A stretch of 6,520 nucleotides of DNA from Planctomycetales bacterium (GTDB lineage: Bacteria; Planctomycetota; Planctomycetia; Pirellulales; Thermoguttaceae), in NCBI GenBank assembly GCA_007127495.1, contig SKZG01000328.1:1-6520 (forward strand), written 5' to 3'. Made by a program: the position numbers and the translations under genes. Below, one piece after another: positions 1 through 6,520 of the stretch. The number at the start of each line of letters is the position of its first letter. Within the stretch, counting starts at the first letter, position 1. The notes beneath the pieces are model-generated. The model saw only the letters and a program-made list of their open reading frames with translations. It was not told where the DNA came from and made no database searches.

Positions 1-3000
1 AGCGACGCTTCGACACTCTCGGCAATCCGCGATCGGGAATCGGGCCGCACCGTTACGCGGTCGGCGATGACTTCCACCTGATGATTGCGGCGCCGGTCGA
101 TGGTCGGCGGGTTCTCGAGCGAGTGCGTTTCGCCATCGACGCGCACGCGCAGGTAACCGCTTGCGCGAAGGTCGTCCCAAAGCGCTTCATAGCGCTCGCC
201 CACGCGAACCTCGACCGGCGCCAACAGATACAGTTGCGTGCCGGGCTGCCGCTCCATCACCTTCGCGGTGATCTCGTCGGCCGTCTGGGTGCCAACGGGC
301 ACATCGCAGTCGGGGCAATGCGGGGTGCCGAGCCGGGCCATGAGGATGCGCAGGTAGTCGTAGATTTCCGTAACCGTGCCGACCGTGCTGCGCGGCGTGT
401 GGCCGAGGTTCTTCTGCTCGATGGCGATGGCGGGCGAAAGGCCCTCGATATGTTCGACGGACGGCTTGGGCATTTGGCCGACGAACTGGCGCGCGTACGC
501 GCTCAGGCTTTCCACGTATCGGCGCTGCCCCTCCGCGTAGATCGTGTCCATGGCCAGAGAGCTTTTTCCGGAGCCGCTTGGGCCGCAACACACGGTCAGT
601 TTGTCGCGGGGGATATCGACGTTGATATCCTTGAGGTTATGCTGCCGGGCACCGCGCACCTTGATGGCCTTGGCCTGTTGCACCTTCCGAGGCGGTTGGG
701 CGGCGCGCGGCGCTCCGGCCGCCGTGGTCGCGCGTTCGGCACCGCCTGCAATCCGCCGGGAGGGCTGCTCCAGCAGCGGCTTGAGGGCGAGCCCGGTGTG
801 AGAGCCAGGGTGTGAAGCGACCTGTTCGGGCGTGCCGGAGACCACGATCCGGCCTCCCTCCTCCCCGCCTTCGGGCCCGAGATCGATGATCCAGTCAGCC
901 GTCTTCACCACTTCCAGGTTGTGTTCGACCACGATCACCGTATTGCCCGCCTCCACAAATCCGTGCAGTACACGAAGTAACAGGTCGATATCGGCGAAGT
1001 GCAGCCCCGTGGTCGGCTCGTCCAGCAGATACAGGGTCCGACCGGTGCTTCGTTTGACCAGTTCGCGGGCAAGTTTCACCCTCTGGGCCTCGCCGCCGGA
1101 GAGGGTGGGCGAGGGTTGGCCAAGCTTCATGTAATCGAGGCCCACATCGTGCAGCGTTTGAAGCTTGTCGGCAATTTTGGGGATATTGCGGAAATGGTCG
1201 AGCGCTTCCTGGATGTCCATTTCGAGCACGTCGGCAATCGACTTGCCTTTGTATCGAACCTGGAGCGTTTCCCGGTTGAAACGGTGGCCTTCGCACACCG
1301 GGCAGGTCACCCAAATATCGGCCAGGAAATCCATTTCCAGCCGGTTGGAGCCGTTCCCCTCACAACCTTCGCACCGCCCCCCCGCCACGTTGAAGCTGAA
1401 CCGGCCGGGCGAGTAGCCTCGCTTCTTCGCATCGGGAAGCTGGGCAAACAGGCGGCGAATTTCGTCAAACACCTTGATGTACGTGGCCGGGTTACTGCGC
1501 GGTGTGCGCCCGATGGGCGATTGATCGATGGCAATCATCTTGTCCAAGTGATCGAGGCCCTCAATGGCATCGTGGTCGCCCGGGCTGCCGAGCCCGGCGT
1601 TCAGGTCGCGCCGCAATGCCTCGACCAGGATATCGCCTACCAACGAACTCTTCCCGGAACCGCTGACCCCCGTGATGCAAATCAACATGCCGAGGGGGAT
1701 CTCCGCGTTGATGTTCTTGAGGTTGTTGTGCCGAGCGCCGCAAACTACGAGATTCTGACCATTCCCTGGGCGCCGCGACTCCGGCACGGCGATACGCCGC
1801 TCTCCGGTCAGGTACTTCCCCGTCACACTGTCGGCATTGGCGGCGACCTGCTGCGGCGAGCCGTGGGCCACGATCCGGCCGCCGCGAACCCCCGGCCCGG
1901 GGCCGAAATCGACGATGTGATCGGCCGCGCGCATGGTGTCTTCATCGTGTTCCACCACCACAACGGTATTGCCCTGATCGCGCAAGCGGACCAATGTTTC
2001 GAGCAGCCGGTGGTTATCGCGCGGGTGGAGGCCGATGGACGGTTCGTCCAGGATGTACAGGACGCCGACCAGTCCGCAGCCGATCTGCCCCGCGAGACGA
2101 ATGCGTTGCATTTCGCCTCCGGCCAAGGTGGGCGCGGTCCGACCCAAAGTGAGGTAACCGAGCCCGACGTCTGCGAGGAACCCCAGCCGACCGCGAATTT
2201 CCCGGATGGCCTCGGCGGCGATCTTCTGCCCCGTTTCGTCCAGGTTCAGTTGAGCGAAGAACTCGCGAGCCTCGACCACAGGCAAAGCGCACACCCCTGG
2301 GAGCGACCTTTCCGGACACGCGGCGAACCGTTCGTTGCCCGAGGTGACCGTGACCGCCCGCGCCTGCGCGTTCAGGCGCTCGCCGGAACACTGTTGGCAG
2401 CGGATGACGCGCATGTACTTCTCGAGCATGCGCCGCTGGGGACGGCTTTTCGTGCCGGTGTATTGTGCGTGGAGCCGCGGGATGATTCCTTCCCAGGTAC
2501 CGCCCCACTTGTGACCCGACGGCCCGCCGCGCCAGGTATAGGTGATGTGCTCATCGCCGGTCCCCCAAAGCAACCCCTGCCGGATTCGCGGGTCGACGTC
2601 TTCCCAGGCCGTTTCCAGTGCGGCTCCCGGCGGAAGCTGGTATCGTCGTTCGAGCGTTTCGGCCACGCCGTGATAAATATGACGCTTCCAGCGTCCCAAA
2701 TCCCGCCAGCGCCCCACCAGCTCGATGGCGCCTTGCTGGAACGACTTGGACGGCTCCGGAATGAGATGCTCCGGATCGAAGGAATAGATTTCGCCCAGAC
2801 CGCTGCACGCCGGGCACATGCCCTGAGGGCTGTTGAAGCTGAACAGTTGCGGGCTGGGCGGCTCGAAGCTCAATCCGCATTCCGCGCAAGCATATTGGGC
2901 AGAGAACCGCAGGTCGCCAGGCGACGGCCAAGGGCTTGAGACTGCCGGCGCAGCACGCGTGGCGCGAGCTGGCGTGGAAGGCTCCGCGGCGGTTTCCCCA

Positions 3001-3734
3001 CGTTGATCGCTCTGCTCGTCGGCCGCGACAATCAGGGTGCCGCCTCCCACGCGCAGCCCCAATTCCACGGCCTCGGCCAACCGGCCGCGAACTCGCTCGC
3101 CCGCGGTCAGCCGATCGATTACGACCTCGATATCGTGCCGCATCTGCCGATCCAGCCGCAGGTTGTCGCCAAGTTGTACGACTCGACCATCCACGCGGGC
3201 GCGTGCGAATCCCTGCCGCACCAAGTCGCCAAGCAAATCGCGATACTCGCCTTTCTGCCCGCGCACCATGGGAGCCAGCACGAGAAATCGAGTCCCTTCG
3301 GGGAGCGCGGAAATCCGGTCGATGATCTGATCGCGACTTTGGGCAGGAAGCTCGCGATGGCACTGCGGGCAGTGGGCCGTACCAACCCGAGCATAGAGCA
3401 CCCGAAGGTAGTCGTAGATTTCGGTGATGGTGCCTACCGTCGAGCGAGGGTTCTGGCCCGCCGTCTTCTGAGATATCGAAATCGACGGACTCAATCCGGC
3501 AATCAGGTCGACGTCGGGCTTGGGCATCTGCCCGAGAAACTGGCGTGCAAAACTGGAAAGGCTCTCTACGTAGCGTCGCTGCCCCTCCGCATACAGTGTG
3601 TCGAATGCCAGGGAACTCTTCCCAGACCCTGACACTCCGGTCAGGCAGATCAGGTGGTTGCGCGGCAAGACAACGTCCACGTTGCGGAGGTTGTGCTCTC
3701 GCGCGCCGCGGACCACGATATCGGAAACAGCCAT
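1..3734 (-). CDS. uvrA: Excinuclease ABC subunit UvrA, tandem-fused double-length form (3' end outside window)
   Basis: UvrA is the cytoplasmic ABC-type ATPase that finds bulky DNA lesions and loads UvrB in nucleotide excision repair. The frame gives 1244 residues and is still open at the window edge. Copy 1 in order: Walker [10 protein letters not shown] (33-41); UvrB-binding region (about 126-245); zinc site C283/C286/C307/C310; insertion domain (about 311-440) ending in a CxxC at 446/449; signature LAGGEMQRI (537-545); Walker B ILDEP (561-565); second Walker [10 protein letters not shown] (689-697); second zinc site C788/C791/C811/C814; signature LSGGEAQR (878-885); Walker B LLDEP (903-907). 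A normal UvrA is about 940 residues and ends near here. Instead the frame continues through a linker (about 986-1022) into a second UvrA start with Walker [10 protein letters not shown] (1051-1059). The start is the ATG at 3734, which precedes the usual [11 protein letters not shown] opening; no strong Shine-Dalgarno is visible. Double-length UvrA is known from Chlamydia and, as I recall, planctomycetes. Identity is near certain; the role of copy 2 is inferred. Confidence 0.97.
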   Translation of the reverse strand, partial: MAVSDIVVRGAREHNLRNVDVVLPRNHLICLTGVSGSGKSSLAFDTLYAEGQRRYVESLSSFARQFLGQMPKPDVDLIAGLSPSISISQKTAGQNPRSTVGTITEIYDYLRVLYARVGTAHCPQCHRELPAQSRDQIIDRISALPEGTRFLVLAPMVRGQKGEYRDLLGDLVRQGFARARVDGRVVQLGDNLRLDRQMRHDIEVVIDRLTAGERVRGRLAEAVELGLRVGGGTLIVAADEQSDQRGETAAEPSTPARATRAAPAVSSPWPSPGDLRFSAQYACAECGLSFEPPSPQLFSFNSPQGMCPACSGLGEIYSFDPEHLIPEPSKSFQQGAIELVGRWRDLGRWKRHIYHGVAETLERRYQLPPGAALETAWEDVDPRIRQGLLWGTGDEHITYTWRGGPSGHKWGGTWEGIIPRLHAQYTGTKSRPQRRMLEKYMRVIRCQQCSGERLNAQARAVTVTSGNERFAACPERSLPGVCALPVVEAREFFAQLNLDETGQKIAAEAIREIRGRLGFLADVGLGYLTLGRTAPTLAGGEMQRIRLAGQIGCGLVGVLYILDEPSIGLHPRDNHRLLETLVRLRDQGNTVVVVEHDEDTMRAADHIVDFGPGPGVRGGRIVAHGSPQQVAANADSVTGKYLTGERRIAVPESRRPGNGQNLVVCGARHNNLKNINAEIPLGMLICITGVSGSGKSSLVGDILVEALRRDLNAGLGSPGDHDAIEGLDHLDKMIAIDQSPIGRTPRSNPATYIKVFDEIRRLFAQLPDAKKRGYSPGRFSFNVAGGRCEGCEGNGSNRLEMDFLADIWVTCPVCEGHRFNRETLQVRYKGKSIADVLEMDIQEALDHFRNIPKIADKLQTLHDVGLDYMKLGQPSPTLSGGEAQRVKLARELVKRSTGRTLYLLDEPTTGLHFADIDLLLRVLHGFVEAGNTVIVVEHNLEVVKTADWIIDLGPEGGEEGGRIVVSGTPEQVASHPGSHTGLALKPLLEQPSRRIAGGAERATTAAGAPRAAQPPRKVQQAKAIKVRGARQHNLKDINVDIPRDKLTVCCGPSGSGKSSLAMDTIYAEGQRRYVESLSAYARQFVGQMPKPSVEHIEGLSPAIAIEQKNLGHTPRSTVGTVTEIYDYLRILMARLGTPHCPDCDVPVGTQTADEITAKVMERQPGTQLYLLAPVEVRVGERYEALWDDLRASGYLRVRVDGETHSLENPPTIDRRRNHQVEVIADRVTVRPDSRSRIAESVEAS
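306..665 (-). repeat. Internal duplication, UvrA copy 2 N-terminal segment (residues 1024-1143)
   Basis: This is the second copy of the UvrA opening domain, fused in frame behind copy 1. It keeps the Walker A lysine (K1057), the [19 protein letters not shown] block, the PRSTVGT Q-loop region and the HCPDC motif. The base of the nucleotide loop differs: [11 protein letters not shown] here against [11 protein letters not shown] in copy 1. Residues 1144-1244 continue into a recognisable UvrB-binding region ([17 protein letters not shown]), so the visible part of copy 2 looks intact. The remainder lies beyond the left edge. Confidence 0.9.
671..779 (-). other. Inter-copy linker of the fused UvrA (about residues 986-1022)
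   Basis: This codes for the low-complexity segment joining the two UvrA copies. It begins just after GLALKPLL, which matches the usual UvrA C-terminus, and ends before the AIKVRGAR opening of copy 2. It is rich in Ala, Arg, Pro and Gln, contains no methionine, and has no stop codon in frame. A separate second gene would need an internal start. The only nearby candidate is a GTG at residue 1018, which lacks a ribosome binding site, so a single fused polypeptide is the simplest reading. Confidence 0.75.
3360..3719 (-). repeat. Internal duplication, UvrA copy 1 N-terminal segment (residues 6-125)
   Basis: This segment encodes the first nucleotide-binding half-domain of UvrA copy 1, from the IVVRGAR opening to the HCPQC motif. 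It aligns without gaps to residues 1024-1143 of the same protein (306-665). By hand I count about 83 identical residues in 120. At DNA level a 17-base stretch is identical in both (3406-3422 and 352-368), as is the 14-base CGCTGCCCCTCCGC. The rest has diverged, so the duplication is old. Confidence 0.9.
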
Positions 3735-3763
3735 GGAAACCTGAAGGAACGATGGAGTTTTTT

Positions 3764-3864
3764 GGCCCTTCCGTTTCTAAGTGCAGGCCGCGCCAATGTA
3801 GGAGGCACGCGCCGTGTGCCGTCCTGAAAAACATGGACTGTCTGCACCTGGAAACGGAAGGGCC
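3764..3864. repeat. Imperfect inverted repeat in the uvrA leader (23-base arms, 55-base spacer)
   Basis: The left arm (3764-3786) and right arm (3842-3864) are reverse complements at 21 of 23 positions. Both contain CCGTTTC or its complement GAAACGG, and each ends in GGCC at its outer edge. The spacer (3787-3841) contains a smaller GGCAC/GTGCC stem (3804-3808 with 3816-3820). The left arm ends 29 bases before the uvrA start codon, so if transcription begins upstream, the uvrA mRNA leader could fold into a long hairpin. No T-tract follows the stem on either strand, so it does not look like an intrinsic terminator. It could be a regulatory hairpin or a small MITE-like element. Confidence 0.7.
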
Positions 3865-3979
3865 GGTTCTTTGGGGTGTTGTCGGGGTATTCGCACTACA
3901 TCGTAAGGGGGTGGGTTGGTCACCGGCCTTCCCGCTGAAACCCGATCGATTACCGGCCCTGGCACCCCGACGAGGCGAA

Positions 3980-3990
3980 GTTCGACGAAC
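3980..3990. promoter_or_regulatory. Perfect 11-base palindrome GTTCGACGAAC, possible operator
   Basis: GTTCG and CGAAC are exact reverse complements around a central A. The site would overlap the start point of the candidate uvrA promoter. It resembles GTTC-spacer-GAAC LexA-type operators; the motif described for Verrucomicrobia is TGTTC-N4-GAACA, but the spacer here is three bases. A short palindrome can occur by chance. Confidence 0.25.
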
Positions 3991-3995
3991 CCTGC

Positions 3996-4025
3996 ATTGT
4001 AAATGGAGCCATGGGGCGCCGACAA
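3996..4025 (-). promoter_or_regulatory. Candidate uvrA promoter hexamers (weak)
   Basis: On the minus strand TTGTCG (4025-4020) is followed after 18 bases by TACAAT (4001-3996). These match the sigma-70 consensus at 4 of 6 and 5 of 6 positions. A start near 3989 would give a leader of about 255 bases that contains the inverted repeat. Planctomycete promoters are poorly defined, so this is only a pattern match. Confidence 0.25.
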
Positions 4026-4086
4026 GGACTAAACCGGCCATTAAGGCTAACGAAATCCAAAAAACAGGTCGATTCGGTATAAAGGG

Positions 4087-4092
4087 TACAAT
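4087..4092 (+). promoter_or_regulatory. Candidate -10 hexamer for the BBP7 gene (weak)
   Basis: TACAAT (4087-4092) matches TATAAT at five of six positions and lies 72 bases before the ATG at 4165. A second option is TATAAA at 4078-4083. Neither has a good -35 hexamer at the standard distance, so the call rests on the -10 alone. Confidence 0.2.
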
Positions 4093-4093
4093 C

Positions 4094-4107
4094 CGAACAT
4101 TCGTTAC
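4094..4107. promoter_or_regulatory. LexA-box-like site CGAACATTCGTTAC
   Basis: The sequence fits the Gram-positive-type SOS box CGAAC-N4-GTTCG except for one half-site base (GTTA in place of GTTC). It sits just after the candidate -10 hexamer of the BBP7 gene, where a repressor would block transcription, and about 360 bases from the uvrA start. Whether this organism's LexA recognises such a motif is unknown. Confidence 0.25.
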
Positions 4108-4152
4108 ACTCGCGTGCCTTCTGGTGCCCGCTGAGGGCGCCACCTTTTCATT

Positions 4153-4160
4153 GGGGGGAA
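4153..4160 (+). promoter_or_regulatory. Purine-rich ribosome binding site of the BBP7 gene
   Basis: GGGGGGAA lies four bases before the ATG at 4165, with TTTC between. It supports that start, which also gives a complete signal peptide. Confidence 0.5.
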
Positions 4161-4164
4161 TTTC

Positions 4165-5643
4165 ATGAATGCTGGCACTCACCGTCTGCTCCGAGGAGCC
4201 GCTTTCGGCTGTTTACTGTTTCTGACAATTAACCAAGTTCCGGCGCAAGACCAGTCCTACTCCACCGTCCGTCCCATTTCAGGGGAGCTGAAGGCGGCGG
4301 TATATCCGTTTACGATGCCCTTTACCAATCTGGTCCAGATGACCCGGTGGAATTGGGACGATCGATCCGGCGTTTGCGGCCCTGGCGGGTGCGGCGACGC
4401 TGCATGCATGGAAGGGGCATGTGCTAAACCCTGCTGTCCATGTGGACCCGCCGGGCGGTTTTGGGCTCGGGCCGACTACCTGCTGTGGTGGTCGCGCGGC
4501 GCGGGCGTCCCACCGCTGGTGACCACCGGCTCGCCAAACGACCCCGTACCGGGAGCCCTCGGCCAACCTAATACGGAGATCCTTTTTGGCGGTCGAACCT
4601 ACAACGGCGATGCTCGTCATCAGTATCGATTCCAATTCGGCTACTGGCTGGGCGATTGCCGGCGCTGGGCAATCCAGGCCGACTGGCTCGACCTGGGGCA
4701 GAGCAATGCAAACTTTTCCGCCTCGTCGGAGGGGTCGCCCATTCTCACTCGGCCGTTCTATGACGTACTCCGGCAGCTTGAAGCCGTGGAGATTATCGCT
4801 TACCCCGGTGTGGCTGAAGGGCAAGTCGATGCCCGTGTCAGCAACAGCTTCCATTCCGCGGGCGCGAATTTACGGCGGAACCTACGATGCTGCTTTTCGG
4901 AATGCGGTAGCTGCGAAACGTCATGTGAGACCAAAACATCGTGTACCGACGCCCTCTCCTGCTGGCGGCTCGACCTGATCGGCGGATACCGCCATTACTC
5001 GCTCGAAGACGGGGTGACCCTCCGTGAGCAAATCACCCTGTTGGAGGGGCAAGGCGGTCATGTCGCCGGCACACGCTTCGACGTTCGCGATTCGTTCCGC
5101 TCGCGCAACGAATTCCACGGCGGCGAGATCGGCCTGATTGCCCAACGCTTCCGCGGCCGCTGGTCGTTCGAATTCCTGGCCAAGCTGGCAATGGGGAACA
5201 ATCGGCAGGTCGTTACCATCGACGGCCAAACAATCATTCATGTCCCGGGGCAAATGCAGCTTGCCCACGGTGGCGGGCCACGGGGCTTCGCACCGGCAAA
5301 CAGTGTCGTGCCCGCCAATACCCAGGTGACCCATCGGGGCGGCCTTCTGGCTCTCGAAAACACGAATATCGGTGTTTATGAGCGAAACGATTTCGCCTTG
5401 ATACTTCAATTCGGTTTCGAGTTCGGCTATCAGCTTACACAATGCAGCCGCGTGTACATGGGCTATGACCTGCTGCTTTGGTGGAACGTGAAGCGGGCCG
5501 GCAACCACATCGACCCCCGCGTGAACACCTCGTTCATGCCGCCGCAAATCGCCCCCGGTGGCGAGCCCCTGCCCGAGTTCGCATGGCGCAGCACCGACTT
5601 CTGGGCACAGGGCCTAAACCTTGGCTGGGAAACTCGCTTCTAG
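4165..5643 (+). CDS. BBP7-family outer-membrane beta-barrel protein
   Basis: This is a complete 492-residue exported protein. Residues 1-27 form a signal peptide: a basic start, a hydrophobic core GAAFGCLLFL, and a likely cleavage after VPA. Family hallmarks, recognised by recall of BBP7 proteins in planctomycetes, appear in order: RFWARADYLLWW (98-109); FGGRTYNGDARHQYRFQFGYWLGD (141-164 region); the strand after NSFHSAGANLRRNL (227-240); WRLDLIGGYRHYSL (267-280); FRSRNEFHGGEIGL (311-324); GRWSFEFLAKLAMGN (331-345); YMGYDLLLWWNVKRAG (431-446); and the C-terminal FWAQGLNLGWETRF ending in Phe, as expected for an outer-membrane barrel. Alternating aromatic strands fit a barrel. Two cysteine clusters stand out: seven between 71 and 93, before the barrel, and seven between 242 and 266. 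The function of the family is unknown; a porin or surface structural role is conceivable. It is transcribed divergently from uvrA and precedes a cysteine-rich lipoprotein gene. Confidence 0.93.
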   Translation: MNAGTHRLLRGAAFGCLLFLTINQVPAQDQSYSTVRPISGELKAAVYPFTMPFTNLVQMTRWNWDDRSGVCGPGGCGDAACMEGACAKPCCPCGPAGRFWARADYLLWWSRGAGVPPLVTTGSPNDPVPGALGQPNTEILFGGRTYNGDARHQYRFQFGYWLGDCRRWAIQADWLDLGQSNANFSASSEGSPILTRPFYDVLRQLEAVEIIAYPGVAEGQVDARVSNSFHSAGANLRRNLRCCFSECGSCETSCETKTSCTDALSCWRLDLIGGYRHYSLEDGVTLREQITLLEGQGGHVAGTRFDVRDSFRSRNEFHGGEIGLIAQRFRGRWSFEFLAKLAMGNNRQVVTIDGQTIIHVPGQMQLAHGGGPRGFAPANSVVPANTQVTHRGGLLALENTNIGVYERNDFALILQFGFEFGYQLTQCSRVYMGYDLLLWWNVKRAGNHIDPRVNTSFMPPQIAPGGEPLPEFAWRSTDFWAQGLNLGWETRF

Positions 5644-5650
5644 GAGGCTA

Positions 5651-5665
5651 CCCACGCGGTGTGGG
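5651..5665 (+). terminator. Short hairpin after the BBP7 stop, weak terminator candidate
   Basis: CCCAC and GTGGG pair around a five-base loop, starting eight bases after the TAG. No T-tract follows, so it is a poor intrinsic terminator and may be chance. Confidence 0.15.
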
Positions 5666-5804
5666 GGATTTGGGTACGATTGTGGAATCCTGCTGTTTGT
5701 GACGATTTTCTCGATTCTGCGGGCCTACCGGCCGATAAGCTTCTGAAGAGGCGCAGGCCTCATCGACTTGGATTTGCGCCAATCGCGGCGCGCACGAACT
5801 CTTC

Positions 5805-5810
5805 GAGGGA
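5805..5810 (+). promoter_or_regulatory. Shine-Dalgarno site of the cysteine-rich lipoprotein gene
   Basis: GAGGGA lies seven bases before the ATG at 5818. It decides that start over the in-frame GTG at 5659, because translation from 5818 begins directly with a basic, hydrophobic leader. Confidence 0.6.
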
Positions 5811-5817
5811 CAGAATC

Positions 5818-6471
5818 ATGCGCAAATGGCTCCACTTGCTCAGTCTTGTTTCAATACTCCTCGTACTTGGCAGCGGATGCGCGGCATGTTATCCGGGCCC
5901 TCGGCCGTTCAGGCCAGGCGTCCTGTGCGATCCCACGCCGTGCCCGGATGGTGCTTGTGGGCTGAGCGGCTGTTCGCACGCTGGAGTCGCATGTGGAACT
6001 GCTGAATGCGATCCCTGCGACCCATGTGGCCCCTGCCATTACGGGCATTACTCGCCCCTGGGCCCCTTCGCCTTCGTCTTCCGGATCTTCCGGCCGGTGA
6101 CGTGGGTAGGCCCCTCCTGTGGCGAGCGATATTGGGGCGACTACCTGAGCGATCCGCCCGACTGCTGCGACCCATGCGATTGCTACGGCAACTATACGGG
6201 CGTCAATATGCGCAATTGCCCGCGCCGGGGCGCCGGTTGCGCTTGCGGCACAACTGCCGACTACGGATGCACAACCGGGTGCGACGGCGGCCACTACCTC
6301 TCGGCAAGCTCCGAGTACGCGGCCGCACGCCGGCCTGCCGTGCCTGCTCGGCAACAAACCGCGCAATCACCAGTAGCTACGGCTCGGGTTCCACGGCCAA
6401 TACGCGGTGCGAGTGCCGCCAAAGCGGATCTCCAGGGCGCCGTTGATCGAAAGATTGTGAACCGCCAGTAA
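5818..6471 (+). CDS. Cysteine-rich putative lipoprotein, function unknown
   Basis: The product is 217 residues. MRKWLHLLSLVSILLVLGSGC is a typical lipoprotein leader, with Cys21 as the likely lipidated residue; the -3 position is Gly, so the lipobox is imperfect. The mature part has 21 cysteines, all between 21 and 155. They include a regular C-x2-C ladder, ECDPCDPCGPC (63-73), and a dense DCCDPCDC cluster (115-122). A central block without cysteines (74-100, FAFVFRIFRPVTWVG) leads to CGERYWGDYLSDPPD (101-115), which I recall from other planctomycete hypothetical proteins but cannot verify here. The tail (about 160-217) is Ala-, Arg- and Pro-rich, basic and probably disordered. The cysteines could form disulfides in the periplasm or bind metal; neither is shown. 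It lies 174 bases behind the BBP7 gene on the same strand, which suggests a shared envelope role. I do not recognise a named family. Confidence 0.78.
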   Translation: MRKWLHLLSLVSILLVLGSGCAACYPGPRPFRPGVLCDPTPCPDGACGLSGCSHAGVACGTAECDPCDPCGPCHYGHYSPLGPFAFVFRIFRPVTWVGPSCGERYWGDYLSDPPDCCDPCDCYGNYTGVNMRNCPRRGAGCACGTTADYGCTTGCDGGHYLSASSEYAAARRPAVPARQQTAQSPVATARVPRPIRGASAAKADLQGAVDRKIVNRQ

Positions 6472-6520
6472 TCGGCCGCCGCCGGGCACCGAAAAACTAT
6501 CGGAACATTCGACCCGCAAC

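Larger units (their letters stand above)
3735..4164. other. Divergent intergenic region between uvrA and the BBP7 gene
   Basis: These 430 bases separate two genes transcribed away from each other, so promoters for both should lie here. Open frames that cross it have no recognisable protein and are best explained as chance. The region contains a 101-base inverted-repeat structure next to uvrA, two short palindromes, and TATAAT-like hexamers on each strand. Each is listed separately. I see no tRNA or other structured RNA that I recognise. Confidence 0.8.
5644..5817 (+). other. Intergenic spacer between the BBP7 and lipoprotein genes
   Basis: These 174 bases contain no recognisable gene. A small hairpin follows the BBP7 stop at 5651-5665. 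A GTG at 5659 is in frame with the lipoprotein gene but would add 53 residues with no signal-peptide character before the true hydrophobic leader. The two genes could share a transcript or the second may have its own promoter; the sequence does not decide. Confidence 0.6.

Noticed and set aside
999..2939. Long open frame of 646 codons on the plus strand
   Set aside because: It lies fully antisense to the verified uvrA frame, shows no recognisable domain, and such frames are common opposite GC-rich genes.
3764..3864. Inverted repeat as a rho-independent terminator
   Set aside because: The T-run (3758-3763) precedes the stem on the plus strand and reads as A on the minus strand, so neither direction gives stem plus T-tract.
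3873..3919. G-rich stretch as a G-quadruplex
   Set aside because: The runs are separated by up to 19 bases and are uneven, so a stable quadruplex is unlikely.
2551..4182. Open frame of 543 codons on the minus strand across the uvrA start and intergenic region
   Set aside because: It is out of frame with uvrA, whose motifs are unmistakable, and its translation is Arg/Ala-rich with no domain.
5722..5733. GGCC-TACC-GGCC hairpin between the BBP7 and lipoprotein genes
   Set aside because: A four-base GC stem without extension or T-tract is expected by chance in GC-rich DNA.
5659..5817. Upstream GTG start giving a 270-residue form of the lipoprotein
   Set aside because: The extra 53 residues have no signal character and would bury the hydrophobic leader; the ATG at 5818 has a good GAGGGA site.

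Overview
The window most likely comes from a planctomycete chromosome, probably of the Pirellula/Rhodopirellula type. Three things suggest this: a UvrA that is fused to a second UvrA copy in one reading frame, an outer-membrane beta-barrel protein of the planctomycete BBP7 family, and a cysteine-rich lipoprotein of planctomycete style. The DNA is GC-rich, with an AT-richer gap between the divergent genes. The assignment rests on protein content only, since there is no rRNA in the window.

Left part (1-3734, minus strand): one uninterrupted frame encodes uvrA, the DNA-damage recognition ATPase of nucleotide excision repair. It starts at 3734 and runs off the left edge. It holds a complete UvrA (residues 1 to about 988), a linker rich in Ala, Pro, Gln and Arg, and then the first 220 or so residues of a second UvrA copy. 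I translated the strand codon by codon and found no stop.

Middle (3735-4164): a 430-base divergent intergenic region with no convincing gene. It carries a long imperfect inverted repeat just upstream of the uvrA start, two short palindromes resembling LexA-type operators, and weak promoter-like hexamers for both directions.

Right part (4165-6471, plus strand): a BBP7-family outer-membrane protein (492 aa, signal peptide, complete) is followed after 174 bases by a 217-aa cysteine-rich putative lipoprotein. Both look like exported cell-envelope proteins and may be co-expressed. Their function is unknown, and nothing ties them to DNA repair except the shared divergent promoter region. The last 49 bases hold no recognisable feature.

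I see no CRISPR array, RNA gene, transposase or defence system. The most noteworthy items are the double UvrA with altered ATPase motifs, the inverted repeat in its leader, and the two cysteine-rich envelope proteins.
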